From positions 166,695,787-166,759,786 of the forward strand of contig CM065805.1 of NCBI GenBank assembly GCA_033398695.1: a stretch of 64,000 nt of DNA. The letters are read 5' to 3'. The position numbers and the translations under genes are program-made. The notes under the pieces were generated by a model. It did no database searches and was not told the origin of the DNA. It saw only the letters and a program-made list of their open reading frames with translations. The DNA comes from Orobanche coerulescens (taxonomy: Eukaryota; Streptophyta; Magnoliopsida; Lamiales; Orobanchaceae). Position 1 is the stretch's first letter, and each line of letters begins with the position of its first letter. Shown piece after piece: positions 11,093-22,136 of this stretch.

Positions 11093-11433
11093 GTGGTTGT
11101 ACTTAGCCATTTCCCACCATTCTTGTCCGTCATCTTGATATACTAGATGTATATACATGACATACTGAATACATATATACAACCTGATAATATTCTCATA
11201 TGATATACCCAATATCAAAAGTACGATAACTTGATACACGATATCTTCAAATGTAATTGTCGACCAACTACGACAATTATACCAATACAGCTGTCTCAAT
11301 CTTCAAATTATTTTATCCATACTGTATAGACACTAAGCTATCCTGTATCTCTCAGATAAAATAACGCGAAAAAAATTTATACTGAAATTCCGGATATTAC
11401 ATAGTAGAAATCGGGATATTACACTCTACCCCC

Positions 11434-11951
11434 CTTAAAATAAGTTTCGTCCTCAAAACTTGCAATCTTGTCACAAACAACAGATCAATCCAAAATTTCC
11501 AAACTCATCACGAAAGCAATCAAACATCGCCGCAAGCGAATAACCAAAACAGTATACTTACAGGTACGTGAAGCCGATGATATTCCGTGATACTAGCATG
11601 CGACTCCCAAACAAAGTCTCAAAATAATACCGATACACACCAATATCGCAATTAGCAATTTAACAAAATCTCAATGAAGAGTTCACGTCCGTGACCACGG
11701 CCACGGCTCTGCCTCCTTTCAGCCAACATTCTGAAGGGCACACACATGCGTAAGTATAATCCAAATCGCGCATTCTCGAAGTGACCGATTCCCAAGAATA
11801 CCAACCTAAAAACGAAACGATTAAGAAAAATACAAGAAGAGTGAGAGGACTTACAAGTACCGGGCGCACTGTGATGACGGCAAAGTGGTGATACTGCAGG
11901 AAAACAATGACTCAATCGACCCAAACGACCGACAACCTAGGTATCCATAAA
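11434..11951 (-). other. Short non-coding interior of element A / element E remnant
   Basis: The first ~40 bp (11434-11475) are a PPT plus the degraded AAGTTTCG...CGAAACTT-type inverted repeat normally found after chromovirus pol, so they belong to LTR E. The remainder up to the PBS should be the 5' leader of element A. A 90-aa minus-strand frame is open in it, but I recognise no gag domain. Confidence 0.5.
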
Positions 11952-11968
11952 CCTAAGCTCCGATACCA
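11952..11968 (-). other. Primer-binding site of element A
   Basis: The minus strand reads TGGTATCGGAGCTTAGG, 5 nt inside the 5' LTR. It is one substitution away from the initiator tRNA-Met PBS core TGGTATCAGAGC. Confidence 0.82.
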
Positions 11969-12535
11969 TATTCTGTAACACCCCCAAGTTATTCAGGGTA
12001 TATTACAGCGCCGTGAGCTCCGCCGTGTGACCCACAAGGCTATTCATACGCGGAACTGTAAAACTTGACCGAGAAGGTCTAGATATAATGAAAAGAAGGA
12101 CAATACAAATGGTATTCAAACCATAACCAATGTAACCATATACATCACCACACAAATCAATACCTCGGCAACACAGGCCAGAACATCAAAGAAACTGAAA
12201 TACAATACTCGAGTATTTAAAATCCATTCCAGTACAACAACACTGGATGGAGGAATCCAAAAATATAACCGGAGACAAGACACGGTATCACACTTGCCCA
12301 TCATCTTCATGCCAACCCGATACCTACCTATCCGCTCTCCTGGAACCTGAAATACATAAAAAGTATTTCCCCCATAAAGGGGTTAGCCGTCGAATAGCTA
12401 GTGCAAGTATATCAAGTATGAAGTACAATACTCCTCGACAATAAAGTAAATGTAACCGTCAATTCATCAATTCAAGACTACGATTCTGGAATAACTAAAT
12501 CTCATAGCATCACAACAATGCATACATGATCAACT

Positions 12536-12687
12536 GTGGAACCGCACCAGAGGATACGGAACCCTCAGGGGACCCGTCGACCCACCCCAGAGTGGTTAAG
12601 CCAAATTATCCGTGGAATCGCACCAGAGGCTACGAAACCCTCATGGGACCTGTCGGCCCGCCCCAGAGTGGATATAAACAATCATAC
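12536..12687. repeat. Two-unit tandem repeat (about 76 bp) in element A LTR
   Basis: Two copies start at 12536 and 12612, each containing GTGGAAYCGCACCAGAGG, then GGGACC(C/T)GTCG and CCCCAGAGTGG. The same pair exists in the other LTR (from about 1700) and is split there by the Copia insertion at 1805. It lies in the transcribed R-U5 portion. Confidence 0.8.
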
Positions 12688-13302
12688 CATTCATATATAT
12701 TACTTTCAAAGTCGAGAACGTATAATCATAAATATATACTTGCCTTTGAGACATCGAGAAATCAAACGGAAAAGAGTATGAGTTCGGTAGGTCCAAGAAT
12801 GCACTTTCGGTACCTAAATGATTCGTAAGGGATATGATAATCAATAATCCATACTCATAATTCACGAAGAAACTCCCGAAACCCGTCTACGATTCACGAA
12901 AATACAAGGGTAAACAACTAGAGGTTGTAAAATCACCCAAACCCTCACAAGTCCGAACACGGCACAAACCAATCCGTAAAATCATAGGAAAAGCATGTAT
13001 ATGGGGTAGATATATCATAATCTCAAGATTCTCAAGACTCAAACTGGATAAATCGAACGAATCTAAGAAAAACCCCAAAATTCCCAAAAATAGGGTTCTA
13101 AGGATTTTTACCTTGATTTGGAAGATGGAATGGATTAGATGCTGTGAAATCTTTGTTCCCCAACCGAAGATGTTGTAATCTGAATAAATATCACTTCCAA
13201 ACTGCCCGAATCGCCCAAACCCGCTGCTCCCGATCGGAAATGTGAGAAGAATGTGAAAAATGATGAAATGGAAGTCAACTGTCCATTATATACTCGCCCA
13301 GT

Positions 13303-13667
13303 CTAGCGCACGCTACGCCTAAATATTAGCATGCGCTAACAGGTCACCCGGTAGTCCAGTGGCTACTGTCCGCAGACGTTAGCGCGCGCTACTCAACATC
13401 CTTAGCGTGCGCTAACTGGTGTCCTGCCAAAGTCCCAGTTCACTGACTCAACCCGATAGCGTGCGTTAGCATTGTGCACTAGCGCGCGCTATGCAACACA
13501 TATAGCGTGCGCTAGCCGCTGCTTAGCGTGCGATACCAGCTAGTCCATAAAGTCTGAAACCTCACTGCCTATGCCGACTCAGTCCGTTAGCGCGCGCTAA
13601 GGCTCAAACCTTGCGTGCGCCACTCACGCAGAATTATCGTGCGTTAGCATAGGCCTAGCGTGCGCTA
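13303..13667. repeat. TAGCGTGCGCTA palindrome cluster in element A 5' LTR
   Basis: This is the counterpart of 6868-7210, with one extra unit (TAGCGTGCGCTAGCCG near 13503). Several units show single CpG-site changes relative to the other LTR. A TATA box (GAGTATATAATGG, minus strand) lies about 8 bp downstream. Confidence 0.92.
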
Positions 13668-13828
13668 CCTCCCTGACCCAGAACACTTTCGAAAGGTCTA
13701 AACAGCACGATCATGATCCAAACAAGACATGAAACTCTAGATCAACGCCGACACCATCACAAAGAGTTTACAGAGCGACAAAACAGGGAAGAACGGTAAG
13801 GTAAAACAGTCAATAAAAAGTACGGGTA

Positions 13829-14642
13829 TGATGCACTGGAGAATAGACCGGGCCAGACATGGGGCCACATCAAATCGCAGTCCGGCCGTAATGACATATA
13901 GAAGTCGGGCACGAGGAAGCAGGACAGAGCGGATCAGCGAAGTAGGGTCGACTCATGAGCAGAGAAAATATAGCCAAGCTCTCCCGAGCTGACTGAGACG
14001 GGAACTCTTGAAAAAGAAAGATGTGGACCTCGGGACGCGTGTTTCCCAAACGGAATCCGGATGAGCAAGCGCCTCTAGCAATCCCTCCCTCGTGAGGCCA
14101 CCCATAGTCCACGTGAACGCTGATTCGTCTACCTCAGGTAGCTCGTATAACCTCCGAATCGCGGCTGCCAAGAAGTCCACTGTCTGGACACGGACGACGA
14201 CCTCAGTACGTAAATTCTGCCTCCCCAACATCTGACCTCCCCGGATATGAAGTAATAGAGCACTGGTGTAGAATTCTTGTACGATCAAAATTATGGACGA
14301 CTCGGGTTGTGCGACGAATATAGTCCATCCCATTTCAGTGATCATAGTTAAGAGCTCGCCGTCTTGGGGGTCGGGAGTGAATCCCCACTCGGGAATTATG
14401 GGACGAGGGCGTATTTTCTCATTAAATATGCGATGGATCTCCGGGTCGGAGAATTGTTGGGAATGCTCTTCCGTGCTGTTTTGCGAGGTTTCTCCTCTAG
14501 GGGGAGAAGACCGAGTCGTAGCACGAGTGGAAATCAACTTTCTCTTGTGTGCCATTATGTATTCCTGAAAGATAAAAACAGGACAATCAGACGACTTTAA
14601 TAACAAAAAACCAACCACAACTTGTAACGTGCAGGAACGCAT
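13829..14642 (-). pseudogene. Athila ORF2 (env-position protein), N-terminal part
   Basis: Downstream of pol, Athila-type elements encode an ORF sometimes called env-like; its function is unproven. The frame is open from 14642, but the likely start is the ATG at 14555 (MAHKRKLIST). A good 3' splice signal lies just upstream (AG at 14565-14566). The body includes GGLTREGLLEALAHPDSV and a KSSRLSQLGRAWLYFLC motif resembling the plant-transposon domain of Athila ORF2. TGA at 13953-13955 interrupts it; the same frame continues beyond the stop (VDPTSLIRSVLL...) up to the junction at 13829, consistent with a CGA-to-TGA change. The C-terminal part is lost. Confidence 0.75.
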
Positions 14643-15052
14643 ATAGCGTCAAAGACTCGCACTTCCGTATGAGGGATATGATGCGAAAATTTTAACTCAA
14701 ACTTGATGTAAGGGCTGGGGGGGCATATTATTCCGATAATCGTATTCGTTGCAGACAAATTGGAGATGTTTAGATCAAAAAATTTCATTGGGTATTTCAT
14801 CAAACACTTTGCGTGCGTAAACTTAAATGAAGAACAAGAATAATCATTGGTGAATTCAATCCCCAACAACAAACAAATCGCAATAATTTATGACAAATCA
14901 ATGAAACACAATCAATCAATCGCTAATCTCAACATATTCTGATAAAAATCTTGATTGAACTTTAGAAAATAAAAACAAATTCATCAATGAATAAAGAACA
15001 TTACCCCACTTCTCAATCCATGTTGCAATTAAGATTAAGGAATAAGGATTAC
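14565..15052 (-). other. Candidate intron upstream of ORF2
   Basis: On the minus strand a donor ACAAG|GTAATC lies at 15053/15052, and an acceptor TTTTTATCTTTCAG|GAAT ends at 14565. The 488-bp interval is A/T-rich, as plant introns are. Splicing would place a short leader exon directly before the ORF2 ATG at 14555. This is inference from splice-site consensus only. Confidence 0.45.
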
Positions 15053-15187
15053 CTTGTGTTGGATTGAAGAGTGTGAGAAGAAAAAGAACTTCGGAGAAGG
15101 TGACCATGTGCCGCGCGGAAGAAGAAAGAATTTGTGAAGTGATACAATACCTTTGTTTTGGCCGATTGACTTCTGAGCAGCCCAGCC

Positions 15188-15198
15188 CCTTTTAAATT
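15188..15198 (-). promoter_or_regulatory. TATA-like box of a putative internal promoter
   Basis: The minus strand reads AATTTAAAAGG, 11 bp downstream of the palindrome cluster at 15209-15540. This is the same arrangement as in the LTR promoters of this window, but here it is between pol and ORF2. Confidence 0.45.
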
Positions 15199-15208
15199 CT
15201 CGGCAGGG

Positions 15209-15540
15209 GCCGCGGCACGTAGAAAGTGAGCTGCAGCCCACAGTACAGGCTGTTTTGGGCATTCAGGACATTTCGAAGCATGCGGCGGCTCGTTGTACGG
15301 GTGCCGCGGCTTCTAGGGTTAGTGTGCCGCGGCTCAGCACTTTCGTTCCGCGGCACAGGGTACACTTCACTGGGCACATTTCTGGGACTTCGGCGTGCCG
15401 TAGCCTGTCTTTCTCGTGCCGCGAATCTTGGGGCAAGTGTGCCGCGGCACAGAGTACAACAAGTTTCCAAAATTTTTAGACTTGTGTGTGCCGCGGCCCG
15501 CTCTTTATGTGCTGCGGCCCGCTCTTATGTGCCGCGGACC
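15209..15540. repeat. GTGCCGCGGCAC palindrome cluster between pol and ORF2
   Basis: About ten copies of GTGCCGCGGCAC or close variants occur at roughly 15209, 15301, 15324, 15346, 15395, 15418, 15438, 15488, 15510 and 15530. The same motif occurs in this element's own LTR at 22137-22317. Confidence 0.9.
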
Positions 15541-15832
15541 TAAGCTTAAAATTTCCCCTGGAGAGTTCCTGCACAGATTTTTCAAATGAAAACACATAGA
15601 ACATGATAGAGAAGCAATGTAGAGCAAAAATGCCGAAAGAAAAGACTCCTAAAATGAAGGAAAACAAAGAAAAACTAAAATCTACAATTAATGCTCGGGT
15701 TGCCTCCCGAGAAGCGCTAAGTTTATAGTCTTCAGCCGGACTTTGCTAGAATTTACTCTGCGGCGGATAGGACGACTGTCGACTTCTGCACGTCCATTGG
15801 ATTACCTGTGTATACCTTCAACCGCTGCCCAT
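15541..15832 (-). other. Non-coding interval after pol of A1
   Basis: It contains the block around 15695-15715 (minus strand CGCTTCTCGGGAGGCAACCC) that I also see after the protease of A2 at 51205-51225, where pol is absent. It therefore marks the end of pol in this lineage. No protein similarity was seen. Confidence 0.55.
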
Positions 15833-17221
15833 TTACTTTAAATTTTCCATCCTCTTTTTGTACTTCCACTGCTCGTGTGGAAATACTTGAACTACAATGA
15901 ACGGTCCCGACCATCGTGAACGTAATTTCCCAAGAAACAACCTCAAGCCAGAATTAAATAATAACACCTCTTGACCTGGAACGAACTCTCGATGTATAAT
16001 GTGCTTATCATGCCAATTCTTGGTCCGCTCCTTGTAAAGTTTCGCATTCTCGTAGGCATCATGACGTATCTCCTCCAACTCATTCAAATGCAAGCAGCGC
16101 TTTTCACCGGTCGATTTATGATCAAAATTAAGTTTGTTGATCGCCCAATATGCGCGATGCTCCATCTCTACCGGCAAATGACAACCTTTACCAAAAATCA
16201 ATCTATACGGTGACATGCCAATAGGTGTCTTGTACGTAGTACGGTATGCCCAAAGTGCATCATCGAGTTTAAGGGACCAATCTTTTCGAGATGAGTTGAC
16301 TGTTTTTTCTAAGATCCACTTTAGCTCTCAATTGGATATTTCGACTTGACCACTCGTCTGGGGATGGTAGGCTGTAGCAACATGATGAGTGACTCCGTAT
16401 TTCTTTAAGACCGCATCAAGGAACTTGTTGTCAAAGTGTGAGCCACCATCACTGATGATAGCACGTGGAGTCCCAAAACGCGTGAAAATATTTTTTTTTA
16501 TGAATTTGATCACGACATTGGACCCATTTGTTGGTAGTGCCACCGCTTCGACCCACTTCGAGATGTAGTCGACTGCTACTAGAATATAAAGGTTCTTATT
16601 TGATGGAGGGAATGGACCCATAAAGTCGATCCCCCATACGTCGAACAATTCAACCTCAAGTATGGTGTTCAACGGCATTTCATGTCGTTTTGAGATGTTT
16701 CCCGTCCGTTGACACCGGTCACACGTGGACACGAAGGAATGAGCATCCTTGAATAACGATGGCCAGTAGAAACCCGACTGCAAAACTTTTGCCGCTGTCC
16801 TATTGCCACCAAAATGCCCGTCGTAAGGTGATGCATGGCAATGACTCAGCACACTGCGAATTTCCTCGTCCGGAACACATCTGCGAATGATTCGATCAGG
16901 ACATCTTTTAAAAAGAAAAGGGTCGTCCCACAAGTAATATTTTGCATCGGAAATCAGCTTCTTCTTTTGATGACGCGAGAGATCATTCGGAATTATTTTG
17001 CTTGCAAGATAGTTCACTAGGTTAGCGTACCAAGGTGCTTGTTGCGAATCCACATTGTAGAGCTGTTCATGGGGGAAGTTTTCCACAATTGGTGGATGAC
17101 TCTCCGCCTTCTCGAGGGGATTTTCTAAGCGTGAAAGGTGATCTGCAATGACATTATCGGTCCCTTTCTTGTCTCGAATCTGCAAATTGAATTCTTGTAG
17201 TAGAAGCACCCACCTAATCAA
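15833..17221 (-). pseudogene. Athila integrase (with RNase H tail)
   Basis: The segment has the end of RNase H (HLSRLENPL), an HHCC zinc motif (residue pattern [13 protein letters not shown]...C-DRCQRTG), and the catalytic core with [10 protein letters not shown], then [14 protein letters not shown] and the downstream HPQTSGQ(A/V)E motif. After TGA at 16328-16330 (consistent with CGA-to-TGA), the same frame carries the C-terminal domain ([30 protein letters not shown]) down to about 15833. Integrase would insert the cDNA into the host chromosome. One stop separates an otherwise good gene. Confidence 0.88.
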
Positions 17222-17541
17222 CCTTGGTTTAACATCTTTTTTTCCAAAAGGTATTTGATCGCCGAATGGTCAGTCCACACGACTACTTTTGTTCCCAATA
17301 AATAAGCCCGAAATTTATCAAAAGCAAAAATCACGGCCAATAATTCTTTTTCTATCGTGGCATAATTTCTTTGGGCATCATCAAGGGTTCGGCTTGCATA
17401 ATACAAGACGTGAAACACTTTCCTTCGTCGTTGTCCCAAAACAGCCCTAATGGCAAGATCGCTAGCACCACACATCAACTCGAATGGAAGGCTCCAGTTT
17501 GGAGCGACTATGACAGGAGCGGTGCTTAGCGCCTTCTTCAA
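17218..17541 (-). pseudogene. Athila RNase H domain
   Basis: It encodes motifs typical of Gypsy RNase H: ELMCGASDLAIRAVLGQ (usual catalytic Asp in CDASD; here GASD, with the first Asp position reading G), YASRTLDDAQRNYATIEKELLA and [13 protein letters not shown]. It degrades genomic RNA in the RNA/DNA hybrid. A frameshift near 17560 separates it from RT and another at 17220 from the integrase segment. Confidence 0.85.
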
Positions 17542-17604
17542 GAGGTCGAAGCTTTATTTACAAGACTCATCAAAATCAAACGGGACATCTTTCATGAGCA
17601 AATT

Positions 17605-18623
17605 TCACAATGACTTCGTGATCTTCGAAAAATCTTTAATAAAACGGCGGTAAAAACCGGCGTGTCCCAAAAAACTCCTCACCCCCTTTACAGAAGTAGG
17701 CGGAGGCATCTTCTCAATTGTTTCAATTTTAGCACGGTCGACTTTAATCCTATGGGCAGATATGCGATGGCCTAGTACAATGCCCTCCTGGACCATAAAA
17801 TGGCACTTTTCCCAATTCAACACCAGATTTGTTTCTTCGCATCTTTTTAGGACTTTCTGCAAATTCTGCAAACATAAATCAAATGAATCACCGAAAATAG
17901 AAAAATCGTCCATAAAAATTTCAATACAATGCTCTGCCATGTCAGAAAAAATAGCCATCATACACCTTTGAAAAGTGGCCGCGCATTACATAAACCAAAA
18001 GGCATGCGCCTATAAGAGAAAATGTCGTAAGGACATGTAAACGTCGTCTTTTCTTGGTATTCTGGAGCTATATAAATCTGATTATACCCAGAATAACCAT
18101 CAAGAAAACAGTAAAAATCGTGTCCGGCTAATCTATCCAACATTTGATCAATAAATGGTAAAGGAAAGTGGTCTTTTCTAGTGGCTTTATTTAATTTTCT
18201 ATAATCTATGCACATACGCCACCCCGTAACAATTCTAGTGGGAATTAATTCATTATTATCATTTTGAATAATCGTTATCCCACCCTTCTTTGACACAACT
18301 TGAACCGGACTTACCCACTCGCTATCAGAAATAGGAAAGATCATACCTGCGTCGAAGAGTTTTAAAACCTCGACTTTTACCACCTCTTTCTTATTTCGAT
18401 TTCAACGACGTTGATGCTCCACAAAGGGTTTGTAGTCTTCCTCCATCAAAATCCCATGCATACAAATGGACGGGCTGATTCCCTTGATATCCGCAATAGA
18501 CCATCCAAGGGTAGATTTATACTCTCTCAATACTCTCAATAATTTCTCTTCTTGATCACCAGCCAAAGTGGCAGAAAGAATGACAGGCAGGGAATCGTCG
18601 GGCCCCAAAAATGCATATTTCAA
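17605..18623 (-). pseudogene. Athila reverse transcriptase
   Basis: In order: linker KYAFLGPDDSLPVI, GWSIADIKGISPSICMH, LDAGMI-like LFDAGMIFPISDSEWVSPVQVV, IDYRKLNKATRKDHFPLPFIDQML, FLDGYSGYNQI, MPFGLCNA, and the catalytic FMDD in IFMDDFSIFG, then GFYRRFIKDFSKI. A stop lies near 18402 and a 1-nt deletion at the CNAP-ATF motif (about 17970) breaks the frame. It copies RNA into cDNA. Length and motif order are normal for the family. Confidence 0.9.
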
Positions 18624-18680
18624 ATGATTCGGTAGCTGCTTGAGCTCTAGCTTTGGGGGCTTCTCAATTGATGGGACAGG

Positions 18681-19321
18681 TCAAGTTGGTGAACTTCCGA
18701 GCTCCTCACATGGTCTACGAGTGAAAAATGGTGGTGATGCATCCATGTGTCGTAGATAGGCTACATGCTCTGAATTCAACTCGGTAGCGGACCCGACGAA
18801 AATGGACTTCAGTGGATCTGATGGATAGCTCTCCCGAAAAGCTCTTCTTACACACGAGTCAATGACGTCAATTTGAAAGCAATTCTCAACATCACTAGGA
18901 TGTTGCATAGATCGAAATATATTAAATGTAACTTGCTCCTCTTGAACTCGTAAAGTGAGTTTCCCTTTCTCCACATCAATGAGAGTTCGTCCGGTTGCTA
19001 AAAATGTTCTTCCCAAGATAATTGGTATATCATGGTCCTCCTCCATATCAAGCACAATAAAATCAGCAAGAAAGATGAATTTATCGACCTTGACCAGGAC
19101 GTCTTCTATTACCCCCTCGGATACTTGATGGATCTGTCAGCTAGTTGCAAAGAGATCGTAGTCGGATTGGCCTCCCCATTACCTAGCTTCTTAAAAATGG
19201 AAAGGGGCATAAGATTAATGCTTGCTCCGAGATCACATAAGGCTCTATCAAAGGACGAATTTCCAATAGTGCATGGTATAGTGAAACTTCCCGGATCCTT
19301 CAATTTAAGCGGGAGCTTTTT
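18681..19321 (-). pseudogene. Athila aspartic protease region
   Basis: It contains [29 protein letters not shown], where DLGA is the catalytic Asp motif of this lineage, and IPIILGRTFLATGRTLIDVEKG, the conserved flap-side LGRPFL-type motif. A 1-nt loss near 19109 shifts frame, and a TAG (19322-19324, consistent with CAG-to-TAG) separates it from gag. It processes the polyprotein. Confidence 0.85.
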
Positions 19322-21052
19322 CTATAAAATAGCGCTGCACTCTTCAGTCAATGCCACTGTCTCATATTCTTTGAGCTTTCTATTGTTAGATAAGATCTCC
19401 TTCATAAACTTCACATAGCTAGGCATTTGTTCTAAGGCGTCGGCAAATGGGATATTGATATGTAATTTCTTGAAGACGTCAAGAAACTTAGAGAATTGCT
19501 TGTCCAATTTTTGCTTTTGCAGGCGTTGTGGGAATGGGATTGGTGGTGTAGGATGAGTGGTCGAGACTGCTTTTGACTTGGGCTCTTTGTCCTTCGTTTT
19601 CTCAACGGGACTGCTCTTTTCCTTGCTACTCTTGGGTTGCTCGTGTAGCTCCTTTCCACTTCGTAGCTCGATAGCTTGCACATTTTCCTTAGGATTCATC
19701 TCGGTAGCGCTTGGTAATACACCTTGAGGTCGAGATGATAATAAATTTGCGATCTGCCCCATTTGGACTTCCAAATTCCGAATAGACGCGGAATGATTTT
19801 GTAGAGTATTCTCCATACGAGTCATGAATTGGCTTGTGTTAGCCGCCATTTGAGCAAGAGCATCTTCCAAAGAGACCTTTGGTGGTTGAGGGGGCTACTG
19901 TGGTAGCTGAGTGAATTGAGCTTGCGGAAGTTTATTTAAAGATTGCCCATTCCTCCATGAAAGATTGGGATGATTTCGCCACCCTTGGTTGTAAGTGTTG
20001 GAATACGGGTTGTTCTGACGATTTCCATTTCCCACAAATTGAGCTTGCTCCATTTGAGACTGCTCGAAAGGATTTCCGACTTGGCATTCAACACTAGGAT
20101 GAGACCCGTTGCACCAATTACATGTTTCCGTGGTAACGGTAGAAGGAGTGTGCGATAAAACTTGAAGTTGTTGAGTTAAGGCCGCAACTTGGGCCGATAG
20201 CGTAGATATTGGATCATTATCGAAAATTCCCATAACTCGTTTCGGATTCAAACGCTCAGAAGGCCACTGATACGCATTTGCCGCCATATCTTCCAGTAAA
20301 GAATGGGCTTCAGCCATCGTCTTGCCCATTAAAGCACCTCCCGCGGCTGCATCAACAAGAGTGCGTGTAGAAGCACTCGGTCCGTTATAGAATGTCTGAA
20401 TCTGCAGCCAATCCGGTAGACCATGATGTGGGCATCTCCTTAGCAAATCCTTGTATCGCTCCCATGCTTCATGAAGCGATTCCATCTCAAATTGCCCGAA
20501 AGTAGTTATTTCATTCCGAAGTCTCACTGTCTTCGCCGGCGGAAAGAATTTAGCCAGAAAAGCTTGTGCTAACTCCGCCCAAGTCGTGATAGATCCCGGC
20601 GGGAGTGAATTCAACCAAAACTTGGCTTTGTCCCTTAGAGAGAATGGGAAAAGCCGTAGACGAATGGCGTCATCAGAAACTCCATTATTTTTTAACATGT
20701 CACAAATCTCGAGAAACGAAGCAATGTGAGCATTGCGATCATCATTCGCCAGTCCGCAAAATTGGCTCGCTTGCACCATTTGGATGATAGCCAGCTTAAT
20801 CTCAAAATTGTTCGCTTGAATGGTTTGGCGCCGAATCCCCGAAAAATTAGCATTAATTTGTGGAAGTGCATAATCACGGAGTGCCAATGCCGGTTGAGCT
20901 TGATGAATAGGATTGTTGATCCCTTGATTTCCGATGGTGTCAGCCATGGTATCCGTAGTTGACAACTCACGTCTTTCCTTCCTATTTTTCCGCAAAGTGC
21001 GTTCGAGTTCGGTATCCAAAGGGAATAGACCTTCGTTACCAAATTTTCTCAT
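19322..21052 (-). pseudogene. Athila gag
   Basis: ATG at 21052 opens 385 codons to a TAG at 19895-19897, and the same frame continues to 19322. The retrotransposon gag domain spans about residues 85-270 (FSLRDKAKFWLNSLPPGSITTW, FLAKFFPPAKT, ESLHEAWERYKDLLRRCPHHG). A zinc-knuckle-like CNWCNGSHPSVEC lies near residue 320, followed by the NPYSNTYNQGWRNHPN motif typical of Athila/Tat gag. A long Q/S/K-rich linker leads to protease. The internal TAG is consistent with CAG-to-TAG. Confidence 0.9.
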
Positions 21053-21166
21053 GCACTAAACGAACTCCTGAAAGGAAAACAAATAAAAACAAATTTACAC
21101 AAAAATAAAATAATGTTCAAATTAAGACTAAAAACACTGAAATTGATATTAGTAAAAAACAATCAG

Positions 21167-21184
21167 TCCCCGGCAACGGCGCCA
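21167..21184 (-). other. Primer-binding site of A1
   Basis: The minus strand reads TGGCGCCGTTGCCGGGGA, 6 nt inside the 5' LTR. This is the PBS form usual in Athila/Tat elements; I recall tRNA-Asp as the primer for Athila but did not check it. Confidence 0.88.
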
Positions 21185-22040
21185 AAAACTTGTTACGTAT
21201 TTTGGTGAACGCAAGTGCATGTTGTCGTAATCAAGTAATAAAATGATGAGAAAGATATCGTTCCCTCGAGGATTGACGTACTAATTACCAATTTATTCGT
21301 ATTCCTTATTTTATTTGAACGACCGAATTTTGTGGTTGAAGAATTATTAAAAACTAAATAAAGCGATAAAATAAAAACAACTAATAAAATCAATAGCCCG
21401 AAGAAAGGAGATCAAATAAGAGAAGAATCTAGGATTGAGAATTCGCCTCGATTAATCCGAATTAAGATTAATATAATTTATGTAATTTCTCAATTTATTG
21501 AAAGCGAAGATTCTAAGATAATCTGATGCCTCTCCCGAGGTCAGAAGAATTTTCCAAGGTGAATAATCCACTCTATTCTTAGGTGAGTTAATTCAACAAT
21601 AGTCAAACAGTTCTAAATCTTCAAACGAGCTACGTAATTCTTATGAGTATATTCCAATCTCACAAGACAAAACGATTCTCCCCCAATTTTCACTACTAAC
21701 TCTCCTCTCGCGATTCAAGTCACGTAATTATAACAATTCAATTATAGGCCACACAACTGAAAGCATTAACAATTAGGAAAACTCAATAGAAAAGGGAAAT
21801 ATATTAATAATGTAAAATCAAGAATTAATTCATCAAAATCTCGATTTCATCACAATCCTATAAATAAAGGGTCTACCCCGACATGCTAGAGATCAATACA
21901 CAAATATTTGAATAAAACATAGGAAAGAAATTCAAACACAATTGAAGAACTGAATCTCTTCCGTTCTCTGGCCTTTACTTTCTGCTGCTAGGTATTTTTC
22001 TCCTCTTCTTCGATTCCTTCTTTTCTGACCTTCACCGTCT

Positions 22041-22050
22041 TTTTATAACC
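22041..22050 (-). promoter_or_regulatory. TATA box of A1 LTR
   Basis: The minus strand reads GGTTATAAAAAG, about 87 bp downstream of the palindrome cluster. It would drive the gag-pol transcript. Confidence 0.65.
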
Positions 22051-22136
22051 TTCTTTCCGCCTCCAAAAATCCGTCCAAGGATTAGGTCGAAAACGGCTTC
22101 CAAAACAGTAAAAAACGCAGGCTGACATCAGAAATC

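Larger units (their letters stand above)
7756..11433 (-). repeat. Orphan LTR-like sequence E (Gypsy, chromovirus style)
   Basis: The right end is clear: on the minus strand TGTAATATCCCG starts at 11433, right after a CTTATTTTAAGGGGGGTAGAG polypurine tract. It carries a TATA box, a palindrome cluster, and a block at about 8303-8475 that matches the G2 LTR (57781-57915). The left end could not be fixed; 7755 is where similarity to element A's pol stops. About 3.7 kb would be long for one LTR, so a composite is possible. A few long A/T-rich stretches (for example 9700-10330) hold nothing I recognise. Confidence 0.6.
1161..13828 (-). mobile_element. Chromovirus-type Gypsy element A, internally deleted and invaded
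   Basis: Two related LTRs (5' at 11974-13828, 3' at 1161-7375) flank an interior that keeps a PBS at one end (11952-11968) and, at the other, a PPT plus a scrap of integrase C-terminus/chromodomain (7376-7755). Gag, protease, RT and most of integrase are absent. The interior also contains a different LTR (7756-11433). The element interrupts ORF2 of the Athila-type element A1 at 13829. It is itself interrupted by a Copia gag-only element in its 3' LTR and by L1 near its 3' end. Confidence 0.8.
11974..13828 (-). repeat. 5' LTR of element A
   Basis: The inner end is TGTTACA (minus strand) at 11974 next to the PBS. It is colinear with the split 3' LTR and clearly similar throughout. The outermost ~5 bp (expected TGTAA) are missing or changed: the sequence passes from TACCCGTAC straight into Athila ORF2 at 13829. 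The TATA box lies at about 13283-13295. Confidence 0.87.

Noticed and set aside
11652..11924. 90-codon minus-strand frame as gag of element A
   Set aside because: It lies after the PBS but shows no gag motif and carries a splice-like GTAAG; coding potential is not supported.
14293..14600. Plus-strand frames of 78-91 codons opposite ORF2
   Set aside because: Shadow frames of the minus-strand Athila ORF2, which has recognisable family motifs.
13829..15832. 15209-15540 palindromes and TATA as evidence that this is the 3' LTR of A1
   Set aside because: No TGTTAC terminus or PPT is present here, the sequence otherwise does not match the 21191-22455 LTR, and an ORF2 coding region follows; an internal promoter fits better.
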